Assembly (NCBI GenBank): GCA_023418915.1
Contig: JAEZYU010000037.1
Coordinates: 62,001 to 126,000, forward strand
Source: Bacillota bacterium
Lineage (GTDB): Bacteria; Bacillota; Clostridia; Acetivibrionales; DTU013
Length of the DNA stretch: 64,000 bases
Direction of reading: 5' to 3'
Under the pieces are notes generated by a model. That model made no database searches and was not told where the DNA came from. It saw only the letters and a program-made list of their open reading frames with translations. This document shows positions 43,422 through 53,400 of this stretch, piece after piece (position 1 is the first letter of the stretch; each line of letters opens with the position of its first letter). The translations under genes and the position numbers were made by a program.

Positions 43422-46400
43422 TTAATATAAATCCTGCCTCTCAAAATACACCTCCGGCAGCACGATTAGTATCTCCTTCTCCGAATTTTCTTTCTGCCAG
43501 TAAAGGACAAACCGTACCTTGGCATACTTGGGAATATAGTTTTTGTGCCCCATTTCCTCTATTTTTTGATGAAATGCTTTAGAAAAACGGAATATCCTTC
43601 TGCCGTTGGCATTACAGCACCCGTCCCTGGCTACCTTCAGAACATCTCCTGCCATAAGCTGCGATATGTTGCTTTGACATTCGGCAAAGCTGTCCAGCCA
43701 TACATCCTTGTGGGACAACTGCATTACCAGCTGCGCCGGTGCAGAATAAACACCGGGATCGCTTACCTGCGTCAAGTCATCTACCTTGATGGAATCCAAA
43801 AAACTGCCGTTATAGTGAATGGTCAGGTTGCGTTTAGCCCTTGTGAGTGCCACATACAACAGACGTTTTTCTTCATCGGTCTGCGGCCTTTTAGCTGCAG
43901 TTGGTGAATTTCCAAAGCCTTTCATTGAGACAGATACCCTTCCGCCGGAAAATCTGATTCTCGGTCTAATAGCTGCAGCAGCCACATTCCCGTGCACAAA
44001 GCCATTTTCACCCTTAAAGCCTTTGCCGCCATTTGATCCTTTACCGGCAGCGGTCTTGTCCAGCATTAGATAAACATTATCGAATTCACGGCCTTTTGCC
44101 TTGTGAATGGTCGAGACAAATATCGTATCCATATTTCCGCCGCAGAAGTCCTCAAGCTTGGATTCCCGGATAAATATGTCCAGATCGGACTTATACTTTA
44201 TTCTGGTATTTGTGGCTTCAAAATCGGCAATCAGGTTTTTACACACTTCCAGGTTCATGCTTCTGCCAAACTGCTCAAAAAGTCTTCGTTTTGCGTTTAT
44301 CCAGGCCTCATCATCGATGGCAGGCACCCCATCCGGCAATTGAAGCTGCTCCAGAAAATACCTCACTTCCACAAGATTGTTCAAATTGAATCCTTCGTTG
44401 GATTGGATCAATCTGGCCGGCATCCCGTTATTGAGCAAGAGGCCGGTGATCTGCATCGCCTCTTCATTCGTCAGCGTCAGTATGCAGGTGGACCCTGACA
44501 GCCCTGCTGAGAGAACATCCTTTGTAAGTGGTTCGATCAGGTTGCCGCTTCTGTAGCGGAAAAGCCTTATAGTACCATTATCGTCCTGCTTGGAGGTTAT
44601 GGGTGTATGCTTGAGTCTGTTTGCTATCCTCTTTACATACTCGTTGGAGTAATCTACCAGGTTTCTTTTGCTTCTATAGTTCTCGATCAACTCGTACATG
44701 ACAGAGTCCGGCTCGCCTATCAGCTTTTTCATGTACTCTGAGCTGGAGCCCCTGAATGCAAAAATATTCTGGTCATCATCTCCGACGGCAATGACCCTCA
44801 TGTCCTCGTTACATTCCATGAGTGTCCTGACAAGCTCATATTCATTGGAGTCCATGTCCTGTGCCTCATCGATCACCAGAACCGTTTTTGTGATCCGTCC
44901 TGATTCGACTTCTCCGCTGCGTATCTTTTGGATCGCTTCCTGTATGACTTTTTCGGACTTCTCTATGCTCCCGACCCTGCCGAGCAGATCGAAGCAATAT
45001 GAATGGAAGGTTTTGATCTCAATAAAGTTGGCCGCATTTCCGATCATCTTCAATAGCCGCTTTTTGAATTCTGTCGCTGCAGATCTGGAGAAGGTGACCA
45101 TCAGCATTTGCTCATGCTTAACATCCTCCATCAGCATCAGAGACGCCAGCTTGTGAACAAGGATCCGGGTTTTGCCGCTTCCCGGCCCAGCAGCCACAAC
45201 AATGTGCTTTGAGTCCTTATCATTGATGATTTTCAACTGTGTCGGCGATAATTCACCGAAAAGCTGCCTGAATTTTACCGGTGTAATATTTCTTTTGATC
45301 TCGTTACCCCGGCTTCCCCTGAAATATTTACTCAAAAATGCGCTGTAATTCATCTGAAAATAATCATCGGCAAATTCCAGTGCCGCTTTGTAGTCCTCGA
45401 TCATTTTCCTTGCGTACTCGCCGACAATATGTATCTGATGTATTTTATTCTCGTAAAACTGGCTCAGCTTCTGATAATCCTCCAGCTTGTACCTCTTTTT
45501 GTTGTCCTTTTCAAGCCTCTCGATGGTCAGGCCGCTATAACCCACCATGAAACCACCGTCGATATCGATAGCCCTGATCCTGGACAGGTAATATAATGCC
45601 TCCTCGACCTCTGCAGATGAAGCCGGCACAGCACCTAAAGTGAGTTGCTTGGCATATTGCTCCTTCAGTTCCAATATGGAGAACTGGACAGGCACTTCCT
45701 CTACCAAATTTAATTGCCCCTGCGAATTTGTATTGGAGAGTTCCGTGAGGTAATCCAAAATGAATTGAGACAGAGCCATCCTTTTATCGATCTTCATTCT
45801 CATTACTGCCCGGTCAAGTATCCCCATTACGGCAATATGGTTGGACGATAATGCCTGGCGCCGTATCCACTTGCTTATGACCCATAAATTAAATATCGTC
45901 TTCACCCTTGCAGGCGTTACATCCTTGCAGCCGAATTGCTCCGCCTGCTCATTCAGCTCTTTTATGTGGATCGTCTTTTCTTCCATTTCTATCACTGTGA
46001 GCAGAAATTGCTCCAGCTTACCATAGGATTTCAACACATTCTGAGCCTTGTTTTTGCCTTCCTTCTTTCGAATAAATGCGACAAGATCCTTGGCATCGGC
46101 AAGGATACCTTCCTCACGCATTAGATTGATAGCTTCGATGACTTGCTTTTTTTCTATTGCCAGGCGGTCGGAAATATAATCGACTCTGGATTCAGCTTCG
46201 CCATCCGAAGGATTTAGTCTGCTTCTGCTTCTGCTGGATATCAGCGATTTTATGATCCGGATCGCATTCACTTTCTGCGCTGCATCAAACCGAAAGGATT
46301 CATTGATCCTGGTGATGGCATCTTCGGCTTTTTTCACAAGAATACTGTCCGCATAAACACGGGGATTGTTTTGTCCCCGCTTCAGGTAGCCTGCATCCTC

Positions 46401-48440
46401 CAGTGCGGCAATGGCTGTTTTGACCCGCGTCTCCAACTCCCTGACATTATCATCCCAGCCCGCTCTGCGAGCAATTTCCAGTGCAGATTGTGATACCTTT
46501 GATCGAAACTTCGTAATATCCTTTACTGCTTTCCAAATCTGCTGTATTTCCTGTATGCTTACTTTCGTCTGGTTTAGCAGGATAAAATGCTTGTTGAGAT
46601 CCTCATCGTTGAACAGCACATAACAGTCAGCGGAGATGTTTTCGTCACGGCCGGCCCTTCCGGCCTCCTGTATGTAGTTCTCCAGCGAGTCTGAGATCTC
46701 GTAGTGGATGACCATCCCTACATCCTTTTTATCAACACCCATGCCAAAGGCAGAGGTAGCCACCATGATAGAAACCTCGCCCTGGATGAACGCATTCTGG
46801 TTTTCGGATTTCTCCCGCTTGTCCATATTGCCGTGGAACGCCCTTGCGGGAAAACCATCCTGGCAGAGTCTGTATGCAAGCTCCTCCGCCCTTCTCCGTC
46901 TTGACACATAAATGATGGTGGGACAGTTTTTCTCCTTCACCAGATCGCGGACTGTGTTATACTTCTCATCGTCATTACCTTTTTCAAAAACTCTGTAACG
47001 AAGATTGGTTCTGGCTGCCCCGGTTCTAAACACTTCCATTTCAATGGACAGCTTTTCCCTGAAATACTCCCGAATATCCTCGATCACCTTCAGCTTGGCC
47101 GTAGCTGTAAAGCAGGAGACCGGAATACCTTCTTCAAGATTTTTCTTTTCCTGATAGCTTTTTATAAAGTCGCCAATGTACAGATAATCTACTCTGAAAT
47201 CCTGTCCCCATGCGGAAAAACAGTGAGCCTCATCGATTACGAATCTGACTACGTTTCTTCCAAGCAGCAGCCGTTCGATGGTCCTTGACCTCAACAGCTC
47301 CGGCGATATGTAGAGAATGCTGGCCGAGCCGTCTTCCACCCTGTCCATGGACTTTGCCCGTTCTATAGGATCCAGCAGGCCGTTAATGGTAACAGCCTCT
47401 GTGATATTGACTTTTTCCAGATTGTCCACCTGATCCTTCATCAATGACTGAAGAGGCGAGATAACGACTGTCAGACCATTTGAACTGACGCCGCTCATCA
47501 GCGCAGGCACCTGAAAGGTGATCGACTTGCCGCCGCCCGTCGGAAAGACAGCCAGCAGCGATTTGTTTGCTGCAGCGGCAGCTACCGCTTTTTCCTGCAA
47601 GGGCTCCCCTGCATATATACGGTATGAATCGAATCCGAAAAACCGCTTGAGACCCTTATGGATATCCAGAGCCTCATTGCAGTAAACACATCCCCTCAGA
47701 CATGGCTTTCTCCTGAGCAGGTACATCACGCGCTCCACATTCGGGTAGTTCCGTAAAACCCATGGGGGAGTGATGGAGAACCGGCTGTCCGCATTGATCA
47801 ACGCAAGACAGTACGCCAGTTCAACCGGATAATGCTTGACCATATCATAGAGGTTTGCCTGCCCGCATATTTTAGAACTGAATTTTTCCCTTATAACTGA
47901 CTCAATGTTCCAATCTAATTTTCCGAAGTCCAGAAAGTGAAAGAAAGCATGAAACTCCTTCTGATCCTTCAACAGGAAATAAAAGATCCTCTTCATGCTG
48001 TCATCAAGGCGCTCAAAGGCCGTCACCTCATCGAAAAACAAGTCTCTGGCTTTAATGGAATCATTGAGAGGATTGTTGAGTTCATCCGTCTGCAGCTTGT
48101 CATCCTTCACCAGTGCATGGTACGGCCTTGCTGGAAACAGCAGCGGCGACAGGTATAATGTGTCGATACACATGGGCTTAGTGGTACCCGACGCATTAAC
48201 TGCGCTCGCCGCACCCGATGCACCCGACGCACTCGCAGTATCGATGAGGTCATGCACGTATCTCAAATCATGCTGAAAAATATTATGCCCGCACAAATAT
48301 TGCAGCCCTTGAATAAACCGGACGAAGTCAGCCGGCTTATTTGAATGAAATGTGCTGCCATCCCCCTTGATACTGCCGATATCCAGAAGCTTCCCGGTGT
48401 CAGGTTTAATTTCGGTATCAAAAAAACCAATAGCTTTCAA
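43422..48440 (-). CDS. Exonuclease - RecQ - UvrD giant helicase fusion
   Basis: This 1672-aa protein joins three enzymes. Residues 1-170 look like a DnaQ/DEDDh 3'-5' exonuclease (FFDTE at 6-10, GHNIFQHDLRYV at 51). A CVYC cysteine pair lies near 248. The RecQ helicase has AVFPTGGGKSITF (about 300), FVIDEAHCFSAWGQDF (about 403) and QEAGRAGRDE (about 593). A UvrD/SF1 helicase follows with AAGPGSGKTR (about 1085), VIDEAQDMDS (about 1190), GDDDQNIFAFRG (about 1216) and YVALTRAKRNL near the end. An Ala/Ser/Gly-rich stretch (about 68-84) breaks the exonuclease fold. The start is TTG with GGAGG six bases upstream. It is probably a DNA-repair or defence helicase-nuclease, acting alone. Confidence 0.8.
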   Translation of the reverse strand: MKAIGFFDTEIKPDTGKLLDIGSIKGDGSTFHSNKPADFVRFIQGLQYLCGHNIFQHDLRYVHDLIDTASASGASGAASAVNASGTTKPMCIDTLYLSPLLFPARPYHALVKDDKLQTDELNNPLNDSIKARDLFFDEVTAFERLDDSMKRIFYFLLKDQKEFHAFFHFLDFGKLDWNIESVIREKFSSKICGQANLYDMVKHYPVELAYCLALINADSRFSITPPWVLRNYPNVERVMYLLRRKPCLRGCVYCNEALDIHKGLKRFFGFDSYRIYAGEPLQEKAVAAAAANKSLLAVFPTGGGKSITFQVPALMSGVSSNGLTVVISPLQSLMKDQVDNLEKVNITEAVTINGLLDPIERAKSMDRVEDGSASILYISPELLRSRTIERLLLGRNVVRFVIDEAHCFSAWGQDFRVDYLYIGDFIKSYQEKKNLEEGIPVSCFTATAKLKVIEDIREYFREKLSIEMEVFRTGAARTNLRYRVFEKGNDDEKYNTVRDLVKEKNCPTIIYVSRRRRAEELAYRLCQDGFPARAFHGNMDKREKSENQNAFIQGEVSIMVATSAFGMGVDKKDVGMVIHYEISDSLENYIQEAGRAGRDENISADCYVLFNDEDLNKHFILLNQTKVSIQEIQQIWKAVKDITKFRSKVSQSALEIARRAGWDDNVRELETRVKTAIAALEDAGYLKRGQNNPRVYADSILVKKAEDAITRINESFRFDAAQKVNAIRIIKSLISSRSRSRLNPSDGEAESRVDYISDRLAIEKKQVIEAINLMREEGILADAKDLVAFIRKKEGKNKAQNVLKSYGKLEQFLLTVIEMEEKTIHIKELNEQAEQFGCKDVTPARVKTIFNLWVISKWIRRQALSSNHIAVMGILDRAVMRMKIDKRMALSQFILDYLTELSNTNSQGQLNLVEEVPVQFSILELKEQYAKQLTLGAVPASSAEVEEALYYLSRIRAIDIDGGFMVGYSGLTIERLEKDNKKRYKLEDYQKLSQFYENKIHQIHIVGEYARKMIEDYKAALEFADDYFQMNYSAFLSKYFRGSRGNEIKRNITPVKFRQLFGELSPTQLKIINDKDSKHIVVAAGPGSGKTRILVHKLASLMLMEDVKHEQMLMVTFSRSAATEFKKRLLKMIGNAANFIEIKTFHSYCFDLLGRVGSIEKSEKVIQEAIQKIRSGEVESGRITKTVLVIDEAQDMDSNEYELVRTLMECNEDMRVIAVGDDDQNIFAFRGSSSEYMKKLIGEPDSVMYELIENYRSKRNLVDYSNEYVKRIANRLKHTPITSKQDDNGTIRLFRYRSGNLIEPLTKDVLSAGLSGSTCILTLTNEEAMQITGLLLNNGMPARLIQSNEGFNLNNLVEVRYFLEQLQLPDGVPAIDDEAWINAKRRLFEQFGRSMNLEVCKNLIADFEATNTRIKYKSDLDIFIRESKLEDFCGGNMDTIFVSTIHKAKGREFDNVYLMLDKTAAGKGSNGGKGFKGENGFVHGNVAAAAIRPRIRFSGGRVSVSMKGFGNSPTAAKRPQTDEEKRLLYVALTRAKRNLTIHYNGSFLDSIKVDDLTQVSDPGVYSAPAQLVMQLSHKDVWLDSFAECQSNISQLMAGDVLKVARDGCCNANGRRIFRFSKAFHQKIEEMGHKNYIPKYAKVRFVLYWQKENSEKEILIVLPEVYFERQDLY

Positions 48441-48527
48441 TTTCGGCCTCCAAAAAACTATTTACCAAAATTATCTATTTTCTATTGGTATTCGACATGT
48501 TTTCCTAAAATCCTTCTATTAGAATAA

Positions 48528-48553
48528 GTGTCTAAGTGTCGTGACAGGCACCT
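48528..48553. repeat. Second REP-like motif (gtgtc...gtgacaggcacct)
   Basis: The string gtgtctaagtgtcgtgacagg and the following cacct lie between the giant helicase and the reductase gene. A gtgacaggcacc core of this kind often flanks REP/Y1-transposase elements in other genomes. I see only this one copy in the window. Confidence 0.35.
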
Positions 48554-48555
48554 AA

Positions 48556-49392
48556 TTAGAAATTCACATGCTCCGGATCCGGAAGGAACCGCTTGTTTCT
48601 GTTTAGCGAGTTAATGGCTTCCATATCCTCCTTGGTCAGCTCAAAATCAAAGATGTCTGCGTTCTCTATGATCCTGTTTTCATGCACGGATTTGGGGATT
48701 ACCACTATACCCCTTTGCAGGTCCCAGCGCAGTACAATCTGTGCAGGCGTTTTGCCATATTTTGCGGCAACATCGTTCAATTCACGAACTTCTCTGATAT
48801 GTCCGTTCATCAGCGGGCTGTATGCTTCAACTTGTATTCCATTTTCCCTGCAGAACTGAACGAGTGGTTCCTGATTCAGCCATGGATGTAATTCGACCTG
48901 ATTTACTGCCGGTACGACACCTGTCTGATCCATGATGTCCTGCAGCATATGTATATGGAAATTGCTTACGCCGATTGCCCGGATTACTCCTTCTTTGTAA
49001 AGCTTTATCATAGCTTTCCAGGCCTCGATATACTTTCCCTTTATCGGCCAGTGTATAAGGAACAGATCCAGATACTCGAAGCCCATCCTTTTTCTGCTGG
49101 CTTCAAAGGCCCTCAGTACGGCATCGTAGCCTTCCCGCTGTCTTGCATTCCAAAGCTTCGTTGTAATGAACAGTTTTTCTCTTGGGATGCCGGATTCCTT
49201 TACCGCAATACCGACATCCCTCTCGTTTCCATAGGCATCAGCCGTATCAATGCTGATATACCCGGCCTTCAGCGCTGTTTTCACGGCAAAGTTCAGCACC
49301 TTTGGATTCTCTATCTGCCATACTCCAAAACCCAGCCAGGGCATTTTTACATTGTTGTTTAAGGTAGTGCAGTCCGTAATCTTACTTATCAT
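48556..49392 (-). CDS. Aldo/keto reductase
   Basis: A 278-aa NADPH-dependent reductase of the AKR5-like group. The catalytic tetrad is visible: Asp49 and Tyr54 in DTADAYGNE, Lys79 in TTKLW, His114 in FLIHWP. NADP-binding elements GVSNF and IPKSVHENRI follow. Such enzymes reduce aldehydes and ketones, 2,5-diketogluconate or methylglyoxal among them; the substrate is not evident here. It is monocistronic, with an extended -10 upstream and AAAGGA before the ATG. It marks the start of backbone-like DNA. Confidence 0.9.
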   Translation of the reverse strand: MISKITDCTTLNNNVKMPWLGFGVWQIENPKVLNFAVKTALKAGYISIDTADAYGNERDVGIAVKESGIPREKLFITTKLWNARQREGYDAVLRAFEASRKRMGFEYLDLFLIHWPIKGKYIEAWKAMIKLYKEGVIRAIGVSNFHIHMLQDIMDQTGVVPAVNQVELHPWLNQEPLVQFCRENGIQVEAYSPLMNGHIREVRELNDVAAKYGKTPAQIVLRWDLQRGIVVIPKSVHENRIIENADIFDFELTKEDMEAINSLNRNKRFLPDPEHVNF

Positions 49393-49440
49393 GTTCGTTT
49401 TCCTTTCGTAATTGATTTAATTGATTTATTTGATACGTTT

Positions 49441-49449
49441 ATTATAACA
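49441..49449 (-). promoter_or_regulatory. Extended -10 promoter of the aldo/keto reductase gene
   Basis: Minus-strand TGTTATAAT, 49 bases before the ATG. The adjacent dyad CTCGGTGAACCGAAG just upstream could be an operator for a dimeric repressor. Confidence 0.45.
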
Positions 49450-49640
49450 CTTCGGTTCACCGAGGCAGGAGATATACTCGCATCATTTATAGCGCCTCGT
49501 TTATATTCTACCCCAGTTCCTATAGTCCGACACTTTTTTCTAGAAAGCGGATCAAATAAATCTGACAGAGCTGATCGGGGTCAGCTCCCCTCCTGCTCAG
49601 CCGAGTAGCCCAGCAGGCTCATAGCATCCTCCATAAAAAA

Positions 49641-49683
49641 ACTATATATTGTATCATTATTTCCTCATGACGCAATATATAGT
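49641..49683 (-). terminator. AT-rich intrinsic terminator of the 188-aa gene
   Basis: A 16-base stem with two mismatches (actatatattg arms at 49641 and 49673) and an 11-base loop is followed on the minus strand by seven T residues. It lies about 50 bases after the stop of the gene ending at 49735. Confidence 0.55.
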
Positions 49684-49734
49684 ATTATTATAGGTTGAAA
49701 CTGGTAAATTTTTACGCTTTTTTGTTTGCTTGTA

Positions 49735-50301
49735 TTATTCTTCCTGTTCCCATTCATCCAACTGCCTCATGATCTCATCATATGTATCCGAGCATATCTG
49801 CGGGAGCTTACCTCCAAAAGCCCTTTCAGCTTCACGAAAACCTTTTTCTATGCCGGCCTTCAGTTCATCCAGTTTGGATTTATCCCCGCCGGACAAGGCC
49901 TTGGCAAAGCCAACGATCCTGGTACTGACAGCCTTGACTCCCAGCTCACCGTCCTCGGACAGCAGTCTTTGTGCTTCGGCTCTGGCTTCGCCGTCAACAA
50001 AAAGCTTATCCCTACCAGACAACACGTTTTCAAGCTTTTTGCCCTGGCTTACGACCAGTCTGACGACAATTGACCTTAGCGACTCGACTGTTTTCTGTGT
50101 TTCCTTCCAGAGCCGGTCTATCTCCCTGGTATCTCTTCCTGATGCCGGTTTACTGTACACAGCGCTTTTGACACCGCTGCTGCCCAGCTCAAGAATAGCT
50201 GCCGTTTCATCCTTCTGTATATTATCCTGTCTCTCTGATGGCTTTTTATCATTAGCGTAGATAGGTTGAGACCTGTCGTTTGAATTAATAGGATTGATCA
50301 T
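49735..50301 (-). CDS. Uncharacterised cytosolic protein (DUF5610-like C-terminus)
   Basis: The 188-aa product starts MINPINSNDRSQPIYANDKK, a disordered polar N-terminus, and ends in a helical domain with ARIVGFAKALSGGD-like sequence, then GIEKGFREAERAFGG and DTYDEIMRQLDEW. The last part faintly resembles DUF5610 proteins (GFxxA and TYDxI elements). There is no signal peptide or membrane segment. GGGAGGG precedes the ATG, and a hairpin terminator follows, so it is monocistronic. Function unknown. Confidence 0.65.
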   Translation of the reverse strand: MINPINSNDRSQPIYANDKKPSERQDNIQKDETAAILELGSSGVKSAVYSKPASGRDTREIDRLWKETQKTVESLRSIVVRLVVSQGKKLENVLSGRDKLFVDGEARAEAQRLLSEDGELGVKAVSTRIVGFAKALSGGDKSKLDELKAGIEKGFREAERAFGGKLPQICSDTYDEIMRQLDEWEQEE

Positions 50302-50427
50302 AATAATTCCCTCCCTGGAATCAAAATATATCCATATAATCTATCTATCGGTATATCTTTAGGATAACATTAGTTTAAATATTTCAAGCGGCGTTGTATG
50401 AGACAGTGGGGGATATCTACCGCCTCG

Positions 50428-53400
50428 CTATATTAAATTCGACTTTTGCAAAAGCCGGCGAATGATTACAGCAGCCTCAGCCCTTGTAATATTGCCCTTG
50501 GGATCGAGTATACTGCCCGGTTTCCCATTTACTATCCCAGCCTGGATACAAACAGCTATATCACTCTTTGAATAAGATGATGCCTGACTTGCATCTTCAT
50601 ACCAGGACAAAATTTTCACAGCATCATTTGCCGTAATTTCCGGCTCTGACCCGGTAATACTCATTGCTCTGCTCACCATGGATAAAGCCTGTTCACGTGT
50701 GACCTTCTCATTCGGGCCAAATTTGTCTGCGCTGAACCCTGAGATCAGTTTATATTTCAAAGCAGTTTCTATATAGCCGGAATATTCTTCAGATGCATTT
50801 ACATCAGAGAATGCGGTGCTGCCGGTACCCGGATTGAGTCCCAAAGCCCTTACCAGTATGCTTGAGAATTCCGCTCTGGTAATGTCCCTGTCAGGCTCGA
50901 TGTTATGGCCATTAACACCATTGATGATAAGCCTCGAACCCATATCGTTAACTGCGTCCCTCGCCCAGTGACCTTCAGCATCCTTAAATACAACCGGATT
51001 CCAGATAACTGAGTAAATGCTGTTGGTCAGGCTGTTGATCTTAGCATAGTAACTGCCATCTTTTACAATGACCTTTGTTGGAACATGCCTGATGATTCCA
51101 TCAGCGTCAACAATTACTCCGGTGGTTATTCTTCCATGATCAACTTCCTCAGGAATCGCTATCATTCTCTCAACATACCCTTTAAAACGCTCGACAGCAA
51201 CAGTTTTATTATTATAGGTACAGCTGATACTAAATTCAACAGGAGGTACTGTAATAGCAAATGCGTTCTCTCTGGCTGAATCCTCAACTGCTCTGGCAGT
51301 CTCCTCCGGTGATCTTATTATCTCCAGCTGAACATCGATATCCTTGAGATCCACCTGCGTTCCTAACTGCTCCGATACAGTGTCGATGTCGATTTGAACT
51401 GCCGGCAGCAGATATGTGGCAGCCGGTGTTTCGATCTCTAGCCTGGCTTCTTTGTCTTCCATGTCTTTGACTGTCTGACCGTTTAGTTGACACTCTAACC
51501 TGTTGTTTGCTTTGCTTGCCGATACTGTGATAACTGTTCCGTTATCCCGGTTGTCGACTGCCTGCTTCAGCTCTTGCTGGCCTAATGCTATCACTGAGGT
51601 TGTAATACCGTTTTCAAAGGATATTGATTCACTTCCCAGATTGACCGTATTTCCGTCTATAATTACATCGATATTTCGGTTTGTATTATCATCCCTTCTG
51701 ATGATTTTTAACGCAGCGGTCATATCGTCTATCTCGTTATAGTTTTCGTTGACGGTAAAGATCGCCTTGACCGTGTAATTGCCTGACCGTATTTGTCTAT
51801 TGCCTTCATAGGAAACAGTCACTCCCTCCGGAAGTGTTCCGTCTATGTAAAGACTTTTGGAAGTCCCATCATAAGTGAAGGTTGACCCGGTAAAGCTTAT
51901 ACCTGATACTGTCGCTTTGGTTACAGTAAGTGTGCCCTTCACAAAGGTTATGTCATAGTTTTCACTTAAAGTAAGTGTACCCTGATTGATTTCGTAATCC
52001 CCGACATCACCGTCGCCATCTCCCACAACCCATCCCAGAGCCCCTGTAAAGCTGTCGCCATCTGCTTCGCTCCCGGAAGTAACCGTATAGGTAAGCTCAG
52101 GAACAGCAGTACCATATACCATGCTTTTGTTGTCAGCGACAACAGTAATGTCACGTTTATCGATGGTAATGCTGTAATCCTGGAGTGCCGCTTTACCACT
52201 CCCTATATCAGACACAATAATTTCAAAGCTGTATGACCCGCTCGATTCAGGTATCCCGGATATAGTCGTACCGGATAGCAACAGTCCCGGCGGCAGCATG
52301 CCTTCTGTAACAACATAACTGTAAACACCGGTGCCATTTTCCGCTTCGGTTATATCAGCTGAAAATTCTGTCCCATATGTGCCTGCGGCAAATTCTGTAT
52401 CAGGCAGACTTATTTCATTCGCATTCCATTTTGCATAGATGATAGTATCATTTGTCAGTCTATACGGCCAGGTTACTTCAGTTCCAGTACCGCCAGTACC
52501 TGTCCACCAGCCGTCAAAGGCATATCCGTTTTTCACCGGATTTGTAGGCTTTGGAATTTCCGAGTTATAAATCAGCGTTATTGGATCGATCGGACTGCCG
52601 CCCTCACTGCTAAATGTCAATGTGTAATCCTGAAGGGTAGGATCAGGGCTCCATGCGGCATACAATACTGCATCTCCTGCAACCTTGTACGGTGAGGTTA
52701 TTTCATTAGTCAGATCGCTGTCACTGTACCAGCCTGAAAACAGCATACCGGCCTTCGAGGTAACTGGCAATGACTCGATATATGTGCCGGCATCACGGAC
52801 AATGGGCGAAACTGCGCTTCCTCCGTTTGTTTCAAATGTAACCGTTTTTGTTTTGTCTACGGTAAATGGAATGGTAGCTATTGAAGAAACATTTTCCGCT
52901 CCATCGATAGCTTTTATATGGGCGTAATAATCCCCGGATCCAAGGCTGCCTGCATAAAATTCGGGCTCCGGACAATTAACTGAATTTCCGGGATCCACAC
53001 TGCTTGGATTCTTATCTATCTGAACGGCGTATCCGGAAACACCTGTTGTGACAGTGGCGCTGGTTTGAGTTGAAGATACCTTATTTCCTGACTCATCTAT
53101 CGCATCTACAAAGTAGTCGTAGCTTGTACCGTTATCTGATGCCGCTCCAAAGCTGAGCCGAACCTTTCCGTCCTGATCTGTTGCCACTGATATCTCCCCG
53201 TTTACAGGCTCCGGTGCGGTAAGATCCTGAGCAGTATGGTCGTTAAACTCTGTATCTTCGGATGTTTGTGCAAGATAAAAGAGTGTATTTGCAAGAACCT
53301 TTTGCTCATCAACAGTTGCACTGCCGCTGGTGTGTCCGGTCTGTATCATCGCAGCATTGTTCCATGTTGTAAGATAAAAATTGTTCGTTCCGCTTTTTCC

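Larger units (their letters stand above)
49393..49734. other. Intergenic region with promoter, dyad and terminator
   Basis: This 340-base gap holds the reductase promoter with a dyad (cttcggttcaccgag, 49450-49464) directly behind its -10, a short ggggtcagctcccc palindrome near 49577, and the hairpin terminator of the next gene. No coding frame is seen. Confidence 0.45.
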
